DNA of 64,000 nucleotides from Bariatricus massiliensis. Lineage in GTDB: Bacteria > Bacillota > Clostridia > Lachnospirales > Lachnospiraceae. The stretch's first letter is position 1; every line of letters begins with the position of its first letter. The position numbers were made by a program, and so were the translations under genes. The notes below the pieces were generated by a model. That model saw nothing but the letters and a program-made list of their open reading frames with translations, was not told where the DNA came from and ran no database searches. This document shows, piece after piece, positions 35,714 through 45,100 of the stretch. The stretch spans positions 853,408-917,407 of the forward strand of contig NZ_LT574836.1 in assembly GCF_900086725.1 (NCBI RefSeq), read 5' to 3'.

Positions 35714-37129
35714 TTATACTGGATAATTTCCATTCTCTGTGTCTGCGATTGTGGCATCCACTTTTTTCTGCTGTGCTTCTCTGTATTTGAAGAAGTCCGT
35801 AGCAACCTGCGGGAACAGCGCATACGTAAGTACATCCTCATCCTGCTGTTTGTACTGCGCCATCTCGCTCTCCAGTGTCTCCATCTCATCCGGAATCAAA
35901 TCGGCCGGACGGCATGTAATAATCTCGGGATTGTCGCCGAGTACCTTTTTCTTCACTTCTTCGTTAAACGGCTTCACAGTCGCACCATATTTTCCGCTCA
36001 AAACATCCTTCGTTTCCTTTGTGGCCATCTTGTAGCGCTCACCCATCAGGACGTTGAACACAGCCTGTGTTCCCACAATCTGTGAGGACGGTGTAACAAG
36101 CGGCGGCTCGCCCAGATCCTTACGCACTCTCGGGACCTCTTCCAGAACTTCATAGAATTTGTCTGCCGCTCCCTGCTCTTTCAGCTGGGACGTCAGGTTG
36201 GACAACATGCCGCCCGGTACCTGATAGAGCAGTGTCTTGATATTTACACCGAGGTTCTTCGGATTTAACAGACCGCTTTCCAGTGCTTCGTCACGAATCG
36301 GACGGAAATAATCGGCGATTTCTGCCAAAAGATTCTGGTCAAATCCTGTGTCATATGGGGTTCCTTTAAACGCTTCGACCATAACCTCTGTGGCCGGCTG
36401 GGAGGTGCCCAGCGCAAACGGGGAGATTGCGGTATCTATCACATCCACCCCGGCTTCAACCGCTTTCATGTAAGTCATAGAAGCAACGCCTGACGTATAG
36501 TGGGTATGCAGCTGAATCGGTAAATCTACCGCCTCTTTCAACGCGCCGATAAGCTCAGTTGCCTGATACGGAAGAAGCAGTCCTGCCATATCCTTGATAC
36601 AGATGGAATTTGCGCCCATCTCCTGAATTTTCTTTGCAATATCTACCCAGTACTCCAACGTATAGGCATCACCCAAAGTATAGGACAATGCTACTTGAGC
36701 CTCGGCTTTCTCTTTATTTGCGGCCTTGACTGCAGTCTGCAGGTTGCGCAGGTCATTGAGACAGTCAAAAATACGGATGATATCGATCCCATTAGCCACG
36801 GATTTCTGTACAAAGTATTCCACAACATCGTCTCCGTAAGGCCGATATCCTAAGATATTCTGCCCACGGAAAAGCATCTGCAGTTTTGTGTTTTTGAATC
36901 CGTCACGGAATTTACGTAGTCTGTCCCATGGATCCTCATGCAGAAAACGGAGGGATGCGTCAAAGGTAGCGCCGCCCCAGCACTCTACAGAATGATATCC
37001 AACTTTGTCCATTTTATCAACGATAGGAAGCATCTGCTCTGTTGTCATTCGTGTTGCAATCAGGGACTGATGGGCATCACGCAGAACCGTTTCCATAATC
37101 TTAATCGGTTTTTTTTCTATTTCTGCCAT
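35714..37129 (-). CDS. oadA: Oxaloacetate decarboxylase alpha / pyruvate carboxylase subunit B-like carboxyltransferase
   Basis: This biotin-dependent carboxyltransferase (TIM barrel) moves CO2 between oxaloacetate/pyruvate and biotin. It has the LRDAHQSLIATRM start, RIFDCLNDLRN, the CIKDMAGLL lysine region and LPIQLHTHYTSG metal ligands. The 471-aa chain stops before the biotinyl domain found in many OadA proteins; a separate carrier is encoded at 38386. The start at 37129 has GGAGG 7 bases upstream. It is the last gene of the operon. Confidence 0.9.
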   Translation of the reverse strand: MAEIEKKPIKIMETVLRDAHQSLIATRMTTEQMLPIVDKMDKVGYHSVECWGGATFDASLRFLHEDPWDRLRKFRDGFKNTKLQMLFRGQNILGYRPYGDDVVEYFVQKSVANGIDIIRIFDCLNDLRNLQTAVKAANKEKAEAQVALSYTLGDAYTLEYWVDIAKKIQEMGANSICIKDMAGLLLPYQATELIGALKEAVDLPIQLHTHYTSGVASMTYMKAVEAGVDVIDTAISPFALGTSQPATEVMVEAFKGTPYDTGFDQNLLAEIADYFRPIRDEALESGLLNPKNLGVNIKTLLYQVPGGMLSNLTSQLKEQGAADKFYEVLEEVPRVRKDLGEPPLVTPSSQIVGTQAVFNVLMGERYKMATKETKDVLSGKYGATVKPFNEEVKKKVLGDNPEIITCRPADLIPDEMETLESEMAQYKQQDEDVLTYALFPQVATDFFKYREAQQKKVDATIADTENGNYPV

Positions 37130-37196
37130 TCTTTCTTCCTCCATATAAATTATGAGTCATTTTTTAGCTATTCAGCCTAATCTTGAACTTCTGTTG

Positions 37197-38348
37197 TTAC
37201 ATAACACCGAAAATCGCCATAAATGTTCCGGCTGCTACAGCAGTACCGATAACTCCGGCCACATTCGGTCCCATGGCATGCATGAGAAGGAAGTTCGTCG
37301 GGTCGGCTTCAGCGCCCACCTTCTGTGATACACGCGCGGCCATCGGCACAGCGGAAACTCCGGCCGAACCGATCAGCGGATTTACCTTGCCGCCGGTAGC
37401 GACACACATAATCTTGCCGAACAGCACACCGGCTGCGGTACCAAACATAAACGCAATCAGCCCCAACGCTACGATTTTCAATGTACTTACATTCAAAAAT
37501 GCTTCTGCACTTGTGGTTGCCCCTACGGATGTCCCGAGCAGAATTACGACGATGTACATCATCGCATTGGACGCTGTCTCAGTCAGCTGCCGCACTACAC
37601 CGGACTCTTTAAAGAGATTACCAAGCATCAGCATGCCCACAAGCGGAGCTGTAGTAGGAAGAATCATACACACTACTATTGTTACAATAATCGGGAAAAG
37701 AATCTTCTCAAGCTTTGTAACCGGCCGCAGCTGGGCCATCTTTATCTTTCGTTCCTTTTCAGTTGTAAGCAGTTTCATAATCGGCGGCTGTATAATCGGC
37801 ACCAGCGACATATACGAGTAGGCCGCCACCGCAATGGGGCCGAGCAAGGCTGTCTGCTGCAGCTTTCCTGCAAGGAAGATGGATGTAGGTCCGTCAGCCC
37901 CGCCGATAATAGAGATAGCCGCTGCCGCTTTGTCGGAAAAGCCGAGAGCCATAGCTCCAAGATACGCGGCAAAAATACCAAACTGTGCTGCAGCCCCCAA
38001 AAGGAAACTCCTCGGGTTGGCTATCAGCGGCCCAAAATCAGTCATTGCTCCGACGCCCATGAAAATCAATGAGGGGAGAATGGCCCATTCATCCAGTTTA
38101 AAGAAATAATATAAGAGTCCGCCGGTTCCGTTTGCCGCGTCCTCAGCATGAAGCATGATGTCCGGATAAATATTAACCAGCAGCATACCAAATGCAATCG
38201 GCACTAACAGAAGCGGTTCAAACCCATGCCGTATGGCAAGATACAGGAAGCCACATGCAACCAAGATCATAACAAAGTTCCCCCATGTGAGGTTGAAAAA
38301 TGCAGTCTGATGCACGAGGTTTCCCAAAGTCGTTGTAATATATTCCAT
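37197..38348 (-). CDS. oadB: Na+-translocating decarboxylase beta subunit
   Basis: This 383-aa integral membrane protein couples carboxybiotin decarboxylation to Na+ export. The family blocks [37 protein letters not shown] and [13 protein letters not shown] are split over the first third, and [18 protein letters not shown] is near the end. About 9-10 helices are visible. An AGGAGG site precedes the start. Confidence 0.95.
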   Translation of the reverse strand: MEYITTTLGNLVHQTAFFNLTWGNFVMILVACGFLYLAIRHGFEPLLLVPIAFGMLLVNIYPDIMLHAEDAANGTGGLLYYFFKLDEWAILPSLIFMGVGAMTDFGPLIANPRSFLLGAAAQFGIFAAYLGAMALGFSDKAAAAISIIGGADGPTSIFLAGKLQQTALLGPIAVAAYSYMSLVPIIQPPIMKLLTTEKERKIKMAQLRPVTKLEKILFPIIVTIVVCMILPTTAPLVGMLMLGNLFKESGVVRQLTETASNAMMYIVVILLGTSVGATTSAEAFLNVSTLKIVALGLIAFMFGTAAGVLFGKIMCVATGGKVNPLIGSAGVSAVPMAARVSQKVGAEADPTNFLLMHAMGPNVAGVIGTAVAAGTFMAIFGVM

Positions 38349-38385
38349 GTTATAACCTCCTGTTACGTTAAATGGATGCTGCTAT

Positions 38386-38754
38386 TTAGTTCAATGTCGC
38401 CAACACTGCGCCGCCTTCTACCATATCGCCGACTGCCACATCAATACTTGCAACGGTTCCATCTTCCGGAGCTACAACTGGGATTTCCATTTTCATTGCT
38501 TCTACAATGACAACAGTATCACCTTTCGATAATTTTTGTCCTACGCTGGCTTCAATCTTAAATACTTTCCCTGCAGCGCCGGCTTCTACCTTAATGCTTC
38601 CGGCTCCGGCTGATTTAGGTGCCGCCTTTGGTGCTGCTTTCGGTGCCGCTTTTGGTGCACTGGCTGGTGCGCTCACCGGTGCTGCTCCAGCGCCGTTTTC
38701 TTCTACTGTCACATCATATACGTTTCCATTCACTGTAATTGTATAATTTTTCAT
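38386..38754 (-). CDS. Biotin carboxyl carrier protein of the decarboxylase
   Basis: The 122-aa protein has a short N-terminal domain, a Pro/Ala/Lys-rich flexible linker (about residues 22-52, with repeated APKAAPK) and a biotinyl domain with Lys88 in EAMKME as the biotin site. It swings between the carboxyltransferases and OadB. It corresponds to the 1.3S subunit of transcarboxylase or MmdC/GcdC-type subunits. An AGGAGG site precedes the start. Confidence 0.95.
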   Translation of the reverse strand: MKNYTITVNGNVYDVTVEENGAGAAPVSAPASAPKAAPKAAPKAAPKSAGAGSIKVEAGAAGKVFKIEASVGQKLSKGDTVVIVEAMKMEIPVVAPEDGTVASIDVAVGDMVEGGAVLATLN

Positions 38755-38781
38755 TTTAAATATCCTCCTGAATTTGAAAAT

Positions 38782-39558
38782 TTATGCATTCCATTTGTTA
38801 GATTTTCTTCTCTTTACAGAACGTACCACAAACCCATCTGTGCTGGTTCCTTCATACGCAGCAATTGCCGCCGCGATAACAGCGACCAGCTCAATATCGT
38901 CAACTGACTCTTCCACCACTTCAGCGGAAACAGCCGGCCCGGCATCTACCTGTGCCACTTCTGCATTTTTCTGCCTGCCTGATTTATCAAACAAGACGGG
39001 AATGTATTTCATCAGGGAAATGATAATGCTCATGAAAATCAATACCACAAATACAGTTCCCATACCAATCAAGGTATTCATTCCTGCTTTTCCCAGAATT
39101 TCACTGGGCCCATAATGCGCGTTAATACTGAATGACTCCAGCTTAAGTTTTTCATCAAATGAGAACTCAAGACTTGCCGACCTGTCAGCAAATTCAGCCT
39201 CAGTTGATGCAACCACCCCTGTGCTGCTCTCCTTAAATGAAAAATCACCGTGGTCTATATATGCACCGCACTCTTCCAGTGAAGCCTGCCATGCCGCCAA
39301 TGCCGTCGTAAAAGCATCTGCGTCCATTTTCACGCCTGTCTGACTCTCAAACTGCGCCATCAGGTAGCCCTGATTCCAGTCAGACATACTGTCCACCTGT
39401 TCTTCAGTTATGGAGCCATTTTCTACAATTGCAAAAACCTGCTCACATGCAGTCTCCAGAGTGTCCTTATCGTATTTCACCGATTCTTTGCCGCTGCATC
39501 CGGTAAAGCTCAGCGCTAGTGCAATGGCACAGACTAATAAACTGATTCTTTTCTTCAC
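38782..39558 (-). CDS. OadG/MmdD-like gamma subunit with lipoprotein N-terminus
   Basis: The 258-aa protein starts with a lipoprotein signal (Cys21 in FTGC), has an extracellular domain of about 120 residues, then one membrane helix (about 163-183) with a charged C-terminal tail as in OadG gamma subunits. The extra extracellular domain is not found in the short OadG proteins. The start is GTG: GAGGTG lies 7 bases upstream. It lies between the 12S-like and the biotin carrier genes, as expected for an assembly or membrane-anchor subunit. Confidence 0.75.
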   Translation of the reverse strand: MKKRISLLVCAIALALSFTGCSGKESVKYDKDTLETACEQVFAIVENGSITEEQVDSMSDWNQGYLMAQFESQTGVKMDADAFTTALAAWQASLEECGAYIDHGDFSFKESSTGVVASTEAEFADRSASLEFSFDEKLKLESFSINAHYGPSEILGKAGMNTLIGMGTVFVVLIFMSIIISLMKYIPVLFDKSGRQKNAEVAQVDAGPAVSAEVVEESVDDIELVAVIAAAIAAYEGTSTDGFVVRSVKRRKSNKWNA

Positions 39559-39572
39559 TTCGCTTCACCTCG

Positions 39573-41012
39573 CTAAACTGTTCCGTGTTTTTTAGAAGGA
39601 CGTTCCTCCCTTTTTGTGAACAACATTTCAAATGCTCCGATAAGATATTTTCTTGTCTCAGAAGCTTCAATAATCGCGTCCACATATCCTCTTCTAGCAG
39701 CGGAGAGCGGACTCTCCTGCATTTCTTTATATGATGCAGCCTTTTCTTTTAATGTTGCCGCATCTGCTCCAGCATACATGATTTTCGCTGCCATGTCCGC
39801 GTCCATCATACCGATTTCTGCCGTCGGCCATGCATATACCATGTCCGCACCGATCGACTTACTGTTCATCGCAACATAAGCGCTGCCGTATGCTTTGCCC
39901 ACAATCACATTTACTTTAGGAACAGTTGCATCTGCAAAGGCATAAGTAAGTCTGGCCATCTCTCTTGCCATATTCTTCTCCGCACATTTGGACGCTTCCA
40001 ATCCATTTACATTAGTTAAAGTAAGTACTGGTATTCCAAAAGCATCACAGAATTGAACGAAACCTGCCGCTTTAATACATCCTTTAACGGACAGAGAGCC
40101 ATCAAAGGATTCTGCTTCTTTTCCTTCTTCATCATATACTTTTGTCCGGTTCGCTACTGCACCCACAGTCATGCCATTCAGGCGTATGAAACCGGTCACC
40201 ATGTCTTTTGCATATTCTTTTTTCGTTTCAAAGAAACTGTTGTTGTCTGAAATCATTGAGAGGGCAATTGATGTATCCTCAACAGCGTTTGCTAAATCTG
40301 CGCAGACTCTGTTCAAATCATCTGTACATTCTTCATAAGAATCATTATCCTCATTGTTCGCCGGAAGCATGCATACCAAGGAGCGGATTTGCTCCAGAAT
40401 CTCTTCCTCTGTGCCGACACCATCTACGAGTCCGCTGTTGGCGCTCTGGAATTCTGCCGAAGATGTATCACATTTTTTGATATCGTTGCCCGGAATTGCA
40501 TTCGGAGAATTCAAGAATAACTTAGCCTTTGAACTTTCCATGAAAGCAAAATCTGCGATAGCTGGAACTAAAGCAAGTCCACCTCCGCATGTACCAAAGA
40601 TTGCGGTGATCTGGGGAATCACACCGGAAGCCAAGGTTTGTTTAAGGTAAAGGCCGCCAAATCCTGCCAATGCGTCCGTAGCTTCCTGAAGCCTAAGACC
40701 TGCACAGTCCACAAGACCGATTACCGGGGCGCCCATTTTCATTGCCATGTCGTAAATAGCGGCGATTTTTTTTGCATGCATCTCGCCAACCGCTCCGCCC
40801 AAAACGGATGCGTCCTGACTGTACACGTATACAAGGTTACCGTCAATGACTCCGTAACCCGTGATAACGCCGTCTGCCGGAGTTTCTTTCTCCTGCATGC
40901 CGAAATCTGTGGCTCTGGCTGTCACCGCGCCTCCGATTTCAACAAAACTGCCCGCATCAAGTAAAGTGGCAATTCTTATACTTGCCGGGTTTGCTGCTGT
41001 TGTGTTACTCAT
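39573..41012 (-). CDS. mmdA: Acyl-CoA carboxyltransferase (MmdA / transcarboxylase 12S-like)
   Basis: This crotonase-fold carboxyltransferase of 479 aa has VYSQDASVLGGAVGEMHAKKI, GLVDCAGLRLQE, FGTCGGGLALVPAIADF and VIVGKAYGSAYVAMNSK, with YAWPTAEIGMM near the end, all typical of methylmalonyl-CoA decarboxylase alpha and propionyl-CoA carboxylase beta chains. It is the first gene of a five-gene operon with a strong promoter. The acyl-CoA substrate (methylmalonyl, malonyl or glutaconyl) is not certain. Confidence 0.88.
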   Translation of the reverse strand: MSNTTAANPASIRIATLLDAGSFVEIGGAVTARATDFGMQEKETPADGVITGYGVIDGNLVYVYSQDASVLGGAVGEMHAKKIAAIYDMAMKMGAPVIGLVDCAGLRLQEATDALAGFGGLYLKQTLASGVIPQITAIFGTCGGGLALVPAIADFAFMESSKAKLFLNSPNAIPGNDIKKCDTSSAEFQSANSGLVDGVGTEEEILEQIRSLVCMLPANNEDNDSYEECTDDLNRVCADLANAVEDTSIALSMISDNNSFFETKKEYAKDMVTGFIRLNGMTVGAVANRTKVYDEEGKEAESFDGSLSVKGCIKAAGFVQFCDAFGIPVLTLTNVNGLEASKCAEKNMAREMARLTYAFADATVPKVNVIVGKAYGSAYVAMNSKSIGADMVYAWPTAEIGMMDADMAAKIMYAGADAATLKEKAASYKEMQESPLSAARRGYVDAIIEASETRKYLIGAFEMLFTKREERPSKKHGTV

Positions 41013-41070
41013 AAATCTAGCCCTCCATTTTCTATATTTTATAAGTTAAACCAAATTTTCTGCCGATTAT

Positions 41071-41099
41071 ATTATACTTATATTTAGAAAAAACTGCAA
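41071..41099 (-). promoter_or_regulatory. Promoter of the decarboxylase operon
   Basis: On the minus strand TTGCAG (41094-41099) and TATAAT (41071-41076) are exactly 17 bases apart. The -10 lies about 60 bases upstream of the mmdA-like start. The AT-rich region up to 41246 between this and the divergent transporter promoter contains ATTTCACA (41125-41132) and its inverse TGTGAAAT (41174-41181), a possible far-spaced operator pair. Confidence 0.7.
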
Positions 41100-41246
41100 C
41101 TGTTTTTCATAATATTTGTTAATTATTTCACAGCACTTTTATATCTTAATAAATTAATTTTTCCATAATAATTTGTGAAATTTCCATAAATTTAGTTGTT
41201 TTTTTTGTGCAATATATCATTTTGAATTTTTGTCACAATTATAACA

Positions 41247-41275
41247 TTGTACTTTAGTCTATTTTGTGCTAGAAT
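41247..41275 (+). promoter_or_regulatory. Promoter of the leader peptide-transporter transcript
   Basis: TTGTAC (41247-41252) and TAGAAT (41270-41275) are 17 bases apart with TGC before the -10. The predicted transcript starts near 41282, 36 bases before the leader peptide and about 380 bases before the transporter. Confidence 0.65.
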
Positions 41276-41317
41276 AAATCTCACGGGGATTAATATCACA
41301 AGAAGGAGGTTTTTCTG

Positions 41318-41362
41318 ATGATGCAGTCGGACTGGTATAGTAAAACGTCTGACATGGCATGA
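41318..41362 (+). CDS. 14-aa leader peptide upstream of the POT transporter
   Basis: A 15-codon frame (MMQSDWYSKTSDMA and a stop) has an almost perfect AAGGAGG ribosome site 8 bases upstream, better than those of many genes in this window. It is followed by about 300 bases without a convincing gene (41363-41665) before the transporter; that stretch shows a CAACCA/TGGTTG pair (about 41592-41629) but no riboswitch I recognise. The site strength and position suggest a regulatory leader peptide. There is no evidence for its mode of action. Confidence 0.5.
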   Translation: MMQSDWYSKTSDMA

Positions 41363-41665
41363 ATAATCAATGAAAGATAATGGGTAAACTTTCTTGATTA
41401 CATATTGTTATGAGTGCGGATCAGTTGGTATGTCAGTAATAAATCTTTGCAGTCTTGATATTGTACAGATTCATATCATTATTTATCAAGGCAGATTTTG
41501 GGGATTATTGTTCATGCCAAGTTTATGGCAGCACATTATTAAAATTCGTTTACTACAACTAAATATCAGCCTGACAATAACTCAGCTTTTCAACCAATCT
41601 TGATATATCCCTGAGAGAGATGGTTGGTAAACCAAAAGAAAAAAACTTATTGGAGGGTAATTTTT

Positions 41666-43054
41666 ATGGAACAGGCAAAAAAGAGAAAATATCCTATCGG
41701 TTTTTATGTCTGCTGTATCGCATATACGTTTGAACGTTTTGCATACTACGGATCAAAACCACTTTTGCTTCTCTTCTTAACAAAGTCAATTGAAGAAGGC
41801 GGTCTCGGAATTGACGCAGTAACAGCAGCACCTATTGCTGCACTTTTAGTATCACTTACATATATCGCACCTATCTTTGGTGGATATATTTGCGACCGTT
41901 GGATTGGAGCCCGTTTTGCAGTATCCGCTGGATGTCTGATTATGGGACTTGGTTACTTTATCGGCTGGAAATCAACCAGTATCCCGATGGTTTATGCGAT
42001 GATTATCATTATTTCTATTGGTACAGCATTCTTCAAAGGTAATCTGGCTGCTATTATCGGTCGTATGTTCGACGATCAGGATTTACTGGACTCTGCTTTC
42101 TCAGTACAGTATTCTTTCGTTAACATTGGTTCCTTCTTTGGTTCTATGATTTGTGCTACACTTTACATGACCACATTCAAACAGGGTCAGGCACTTGGTT
42201 TCCGTCAGGTATTCTTCCTGTGCGGTGTACTTGTAATTATCGGTGGTATCTTATTTACTTTAAGCTACGGCTTACTGCAAGGACAGGGTATCAAACCGTT
42301 TAAGTACTTAACAGATACTCAGGGTAACGTAATCGGCGAAGAGAAGAAAGAGAAGAAAGAGAAATCTACAGCTCCTCTTACAAAACAGGAAAAGAAAGGT
42401 GTTTGGGCTATCATCCTTGTATCCTTCATTTCCATCATCTTCTGGCTGGCTTACTATCAGCAGGATTTGGCTTTAACATTGTATTTGGAAGACTTTATCA
42501 ACAGAGATATCGGTTCCTTTACACTGTCTCCTGCTCACTTGACAACTACATGGAACGGTCTGTTATGTATCTTCCTCAGTCTTGCAGCTGCTAAGCTTTG
42601 GGCAAAACTCGCTAAGAGACCTCAGGGCGACATGACAATGTTCCACAAGATCACACTTGCTTTCGTATTCCTTGGATTAGCTTATGTAATGTTAATTATT
42701 ACAGAGGTTATGAGAGGTGTCGGCGCTCCTGATACAGTTAAAGGAAGCGTATGGCCAATCTTTATCTTCGGTATCTTACTTACAATCGGTGAGATTTGCT
42801 TCTCTCCACTTGGAAACTCTTTCGTAAGTAAGTTTGCTCCGAAAAAATACTTATCACTTTTGATGGGTGTTTGGACATTTGCTACATTCTGTGCTTCACA
42901 GATCAACGGACAGACAATGAAAGTTGTTGCTAAGCTTGGTAACTTCACAATCTTTGTTACTTTCGCTATCGTTGCTTTCGTTTGTGCAGTAGCTATGTAC
43001 TTCCTGAGCAAGCCTCTCAACAAACTTGTTGAAGAAAAAGATAACACAAAATAA
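41666..43054 (+). CDS. POT-family proton-dependent di/tripeptide transporter
   Basis: This 462-aa MFS protein of the PTR2/POT family has the signature AYTFERFAYYG in helix 1 (residues about 19-29), GGYICDRWIGAR between helices 2 and 3, and FKGNLAAIIGRMF. About 14 helices and a charged cytoplasmic loop (GEEKKEKKEK) are visible. The start at 41666 follows GGAGGG; an upstream in-frame start lacks a site. An Xaa-Pro aminopeptidase gene follows, so the pair imports and degrades small peptides. Confidence 0.93.
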   Translation: MEQAKKRKYPIGFYVCCIAYTFERFAYYGSKPLLLLFLTKSIEEGGLGIDAVTAAPIAALLVSLTYIAPIFGGYICDRWIGARFAVSAGCLIMGLGYFIGWKSTSIPMVYAMIIIISIGTAFFKGNLAAIIGRMFDDQDLLDSAFSVQYSFVNIGSFFGSMICATLYMTTFKQGQALGFRQVFFLCGVLVIIGGILFTLSYGLLQGQGIKPFKYLTDTQGNVIGEEKKEKKEKSTAPLTKQEKKGVWAIILVSFISIIFWLAYYQQDLALTLYLEDFINRDIGSFTLSPAHLTTTWNGLLCIFLSLAAAKLWAKLAKRPQGDMTMFHKITLAFVFLGLAYVMLIITEVMRGVGAPDTVKGSVWPIFIFGILLTIGEICFSPLGNSFVSKFAPKKYLSLLMGVWTFATFCASQINGQTMKVVAKLGNFTIFVTFAIVAFVCAVAMYFLSKPLNKLVEEKDNTK

Positions 43055-43094
43055 TTCTTATCTGTTATAATTAAATACAAAGGTTTACCACGCA

Positions 43095-43126
43095 AAAGGC
43101 TGATGATTTGATAATCATCAGCCTTT
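43095..43126 (+). terminator. Terminator after the peptide transporter
   Basis: AAAGGCTGATGATT (43095-43108) pairs perfectly with AATCATCAGCCTTT (43113-43126), with a 4-base loop, followed by ATTCTTTT. It cleanly separates the transporter from the aminopeptidase gene. Confidence 0.9.
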
Positions 43127-43153
43127 ATTCTTTTAGTTAATTTGAACTATGGT

Positions 43154-43182
43154 TTGAACTCCGGTATAGAATGTGGTACAAT
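43154..43182 (+). promoter_or_regulatory. Promoter of the Xaa-Pro aminopeptidase gene
   Basis: TTGAAC (43154-43159) and TACAAT (43177-43182) are 17 bases apart with TGG before the -10. The start codon is about 85 bases downstream. Confidence 0.7.
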
Positions 43183-43266
43183 ATACATAGAAAGTTTTTC
43201 CTGCAGGCATTATAAATTGTAGGAACTTTACAAATTAATCAATACACATTGAAGGAGGTTTTTGAA

Positions 43267-45057
43267 ATGACTGTTGTAGCTGAAAGAGTTGCAAAACTTC
43301 GCTCTTTGATGGCAGAAAAAGGAATTGACGCTTATGTCGTACCTACTGCTGATTTCCATCAGAGTGAATATGTTGGGGAACATTTCAAAGCAAGAAAATT
43401 TATTACAGGATTCAGTGGTTCTTACGGAACAGCTGTAATCGCAAAAGATGATGCCGGACTTTGGACAGACGGCCGCTATTTCTTTCAGGCTGAAAATGAA
43501 TTAAAAGGAAGCGGAATCCGTTTAATGAAGATGTTTGTAGGTGATACACCATCTGTTACAGAATATTTGGCAGACACTATCCCGGAGGGTGGAAAAGTTG
43601 CATTTGACGGACGTGTTCTCTCCATGGGCGAAGGTCAGGAATATGAAGAAGCGCTTGCTGCCAAAAATATTGCCATAGATTTTTCCGAAGATTTGATCGA
43701 TCAGATTTGGGAAGACAGACCAGCGCTTTCCGATAAGCCAGCGTTTTTCCTCGAAGAAAAGTACTCTGGTGAAAGCACTGCTTCCAAGTTAAACCGTGTC
43801 CGTGAGGTCATGAAAGAAAACGGCGCAACAGTACATATTATCGCTTCACTTGATGATGTTTGCTGGCTGCTTAATGTTCGTGGTGATGATATTGATTTCT
43901 TCCCACTGCTTCTCTCCTATGCAATCGTAAAGATGGACGGTGTAGAATTGTATGTGGATGATACTAAGCTCAATGACCAGATTCACGAAGAACTGGCTAA
44001 AAATAACGTAACTATCCATCCGTACAACGATATTTATGAGGATATCAAGAAGCTTTGCTCATGTGAGACTGCTTTGATCGACCCTATGAAAATGAATTAC
44101 GCGCTCTACAAAAACATTCCATGCAGCACTGTAGAAGCCGCTAATCCTACTATCTTGATGAAAGCCATGAAGAATCCGGTTGAGCTGGAAAACATCCGCA
44201 AAGCTCACATCAAGGATGGTGTAGCAATCACCAAATTCATGCACTGGGTAAAAACTCGTTATGATAAAGAAACTATCACCGAGCTCAGTTCAGCTGACAA
44301 GTTAACAAGCCTGCGTAAAGAGCAGGAAGGCTACATTCGTGACAGCTTCGAACCATTGTGCGCATACAAAGATCACGCTGCGATGATGCATTACTCACCC
44401 TGCGAAGAATCCGATGTAAAGTTGGAAGCAGGAGCATTTTTCTTGAACGATACAGGCGGCGGTTACTACGAAGGATCTACCGATATCACAAGAACATTCG
44501 TACTCGGCTCAGTTGACGACCAGATGAAGAAATACTTTACAGCTGTTGTACGAGCGATGATGAATCTGTCCCGTGCAAAATTCCTTTATGGATGCTACGG
44601 TTACAATCTCGACGTTTTAGCCAGAGGGCCTATTTGGGATTTAGATCTCGATTTCCAATGCGGTACAGGCCACGGCGTAGGTTATCTTGCAAACGTTCAC
44701 GAACCGCCTACAGGTTTCAGATGGTACGTTGTCCCAAGTAAGAACGAACATCATCAGTTAGAAGAAGGCATGGTAATCACAGATGAACCAGGTATTTACG
44801 AAGACGGCCAGTTCGGTATCCGTATCGAAAACGAATTCATCGTACAAAAAGGCGTCCAGAACAAATACGGCCAGTTCATGCATTTCGAAACAATCACATT
44901 CGCTCCAATCGATTTGGACGGAATCGACCCAGAAGAAATGAGCAAGACCGAAAGAGAATGGCTCAATAATTACCACAAAGATGTATATGAAAAGATTTCT
45001 CCATACTTAAATGATGAAGAAAAAGAATGGCTTAAAGGATACACTAGAGCAATCTAG
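43267..45057 (+). CDS. pepP: Xaa-Pro aminopeptidase (M24B)
   Basis: This metallopeptidase releases N-terminal residues next to proline. The 596-aa chain has two creatinase-like N-terminal domains and a C-terminal pita-bread domain with metal ligands in NDTGGGYYEGSTDITRTF, GTGHGVGY and DEPGIYEDGQFGIRIENEF. The length matches the long, three-domain Firmicutes form. The start at 43267 has AGGAGG 8 bases upstream. It probably works with the peptide transporter. A REP palindrome lies 8 bases past its stop and may end its transcript. Confidence 0.93.
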   Translation: MTVVAERVAKLRSLMAEKGIDAYVVPTADFHQSEYVGEHFKARKFITGFSGSYGTAVIAKDDAGLWTDGRYFFQAENELKGSGIRLMKMFVGDTPSVTEYLADTIPEGGKVAFDGRVLSMGEGQEYEEALAAKNIAIDFSEDLIDQIWEDRPALSDKPAFFLEEKYSGESTASKLNRVREVMKENGATVHIIASLDDVCWLLNVRGDDIDFFPLLLSYAIVKMDGVELYVDDTKLNDQIHEELAKNNVTIHPYNDIYEDIKKLCSCETALIDPMKMNYALYKNIPCSTVEAANPTILMKAMKNPVELENIRKAHIKDGVAITKFMHWVKTRYDKETITELSSADKLTSLRKEQEGYIRDSFEPLCAYKDHAAMMHYSPCEESDVKLEAGAFFLNDTGGGYYEGSTDITRTFVLGSVDDQMKKYFTAVVRAMMNLSRAKFLYGCYGYNLDVLARGPIWDLDLDFQCGTGHGVGYLANVHEPPTGFRWYVVPSKNEHHQLEEGMVITDEPGIYEDGQFGIRIENEFIVQKGVQNKYGQFMHFETITFAPIDLDGIDPEEMSKTEREWLNNYHKDVYEKISPYLNDEEKEWLKGYTRAI

Positions 45058-45064
45058 TAGTATT

Positions 45065-45098
45065 GGGGACAGGTCCCAACGCGTTGGGACCTGTCCCC
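45065..45098. repeat. REP palindrome, copy 1 (perfect)
   Basis: A perfect 34-base palindrome with half-site GGGGACAGGTCCCAACG. It lies just after the RAYT transposase stop (on its strand) and after the aminopeptidase stop. Two more copies occur at 45950-45983 and 47350-47383. Confidence 0.95.
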
Positions 45099-45100
45099 TT

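Noticed and set aside
41394..41603. 69-aa open frame between the leader peptide and the peptide transporter
   Set aside because: No ribosome site, no recognisable features, and codon use unlike the neighbours; more likely untranslated leader.
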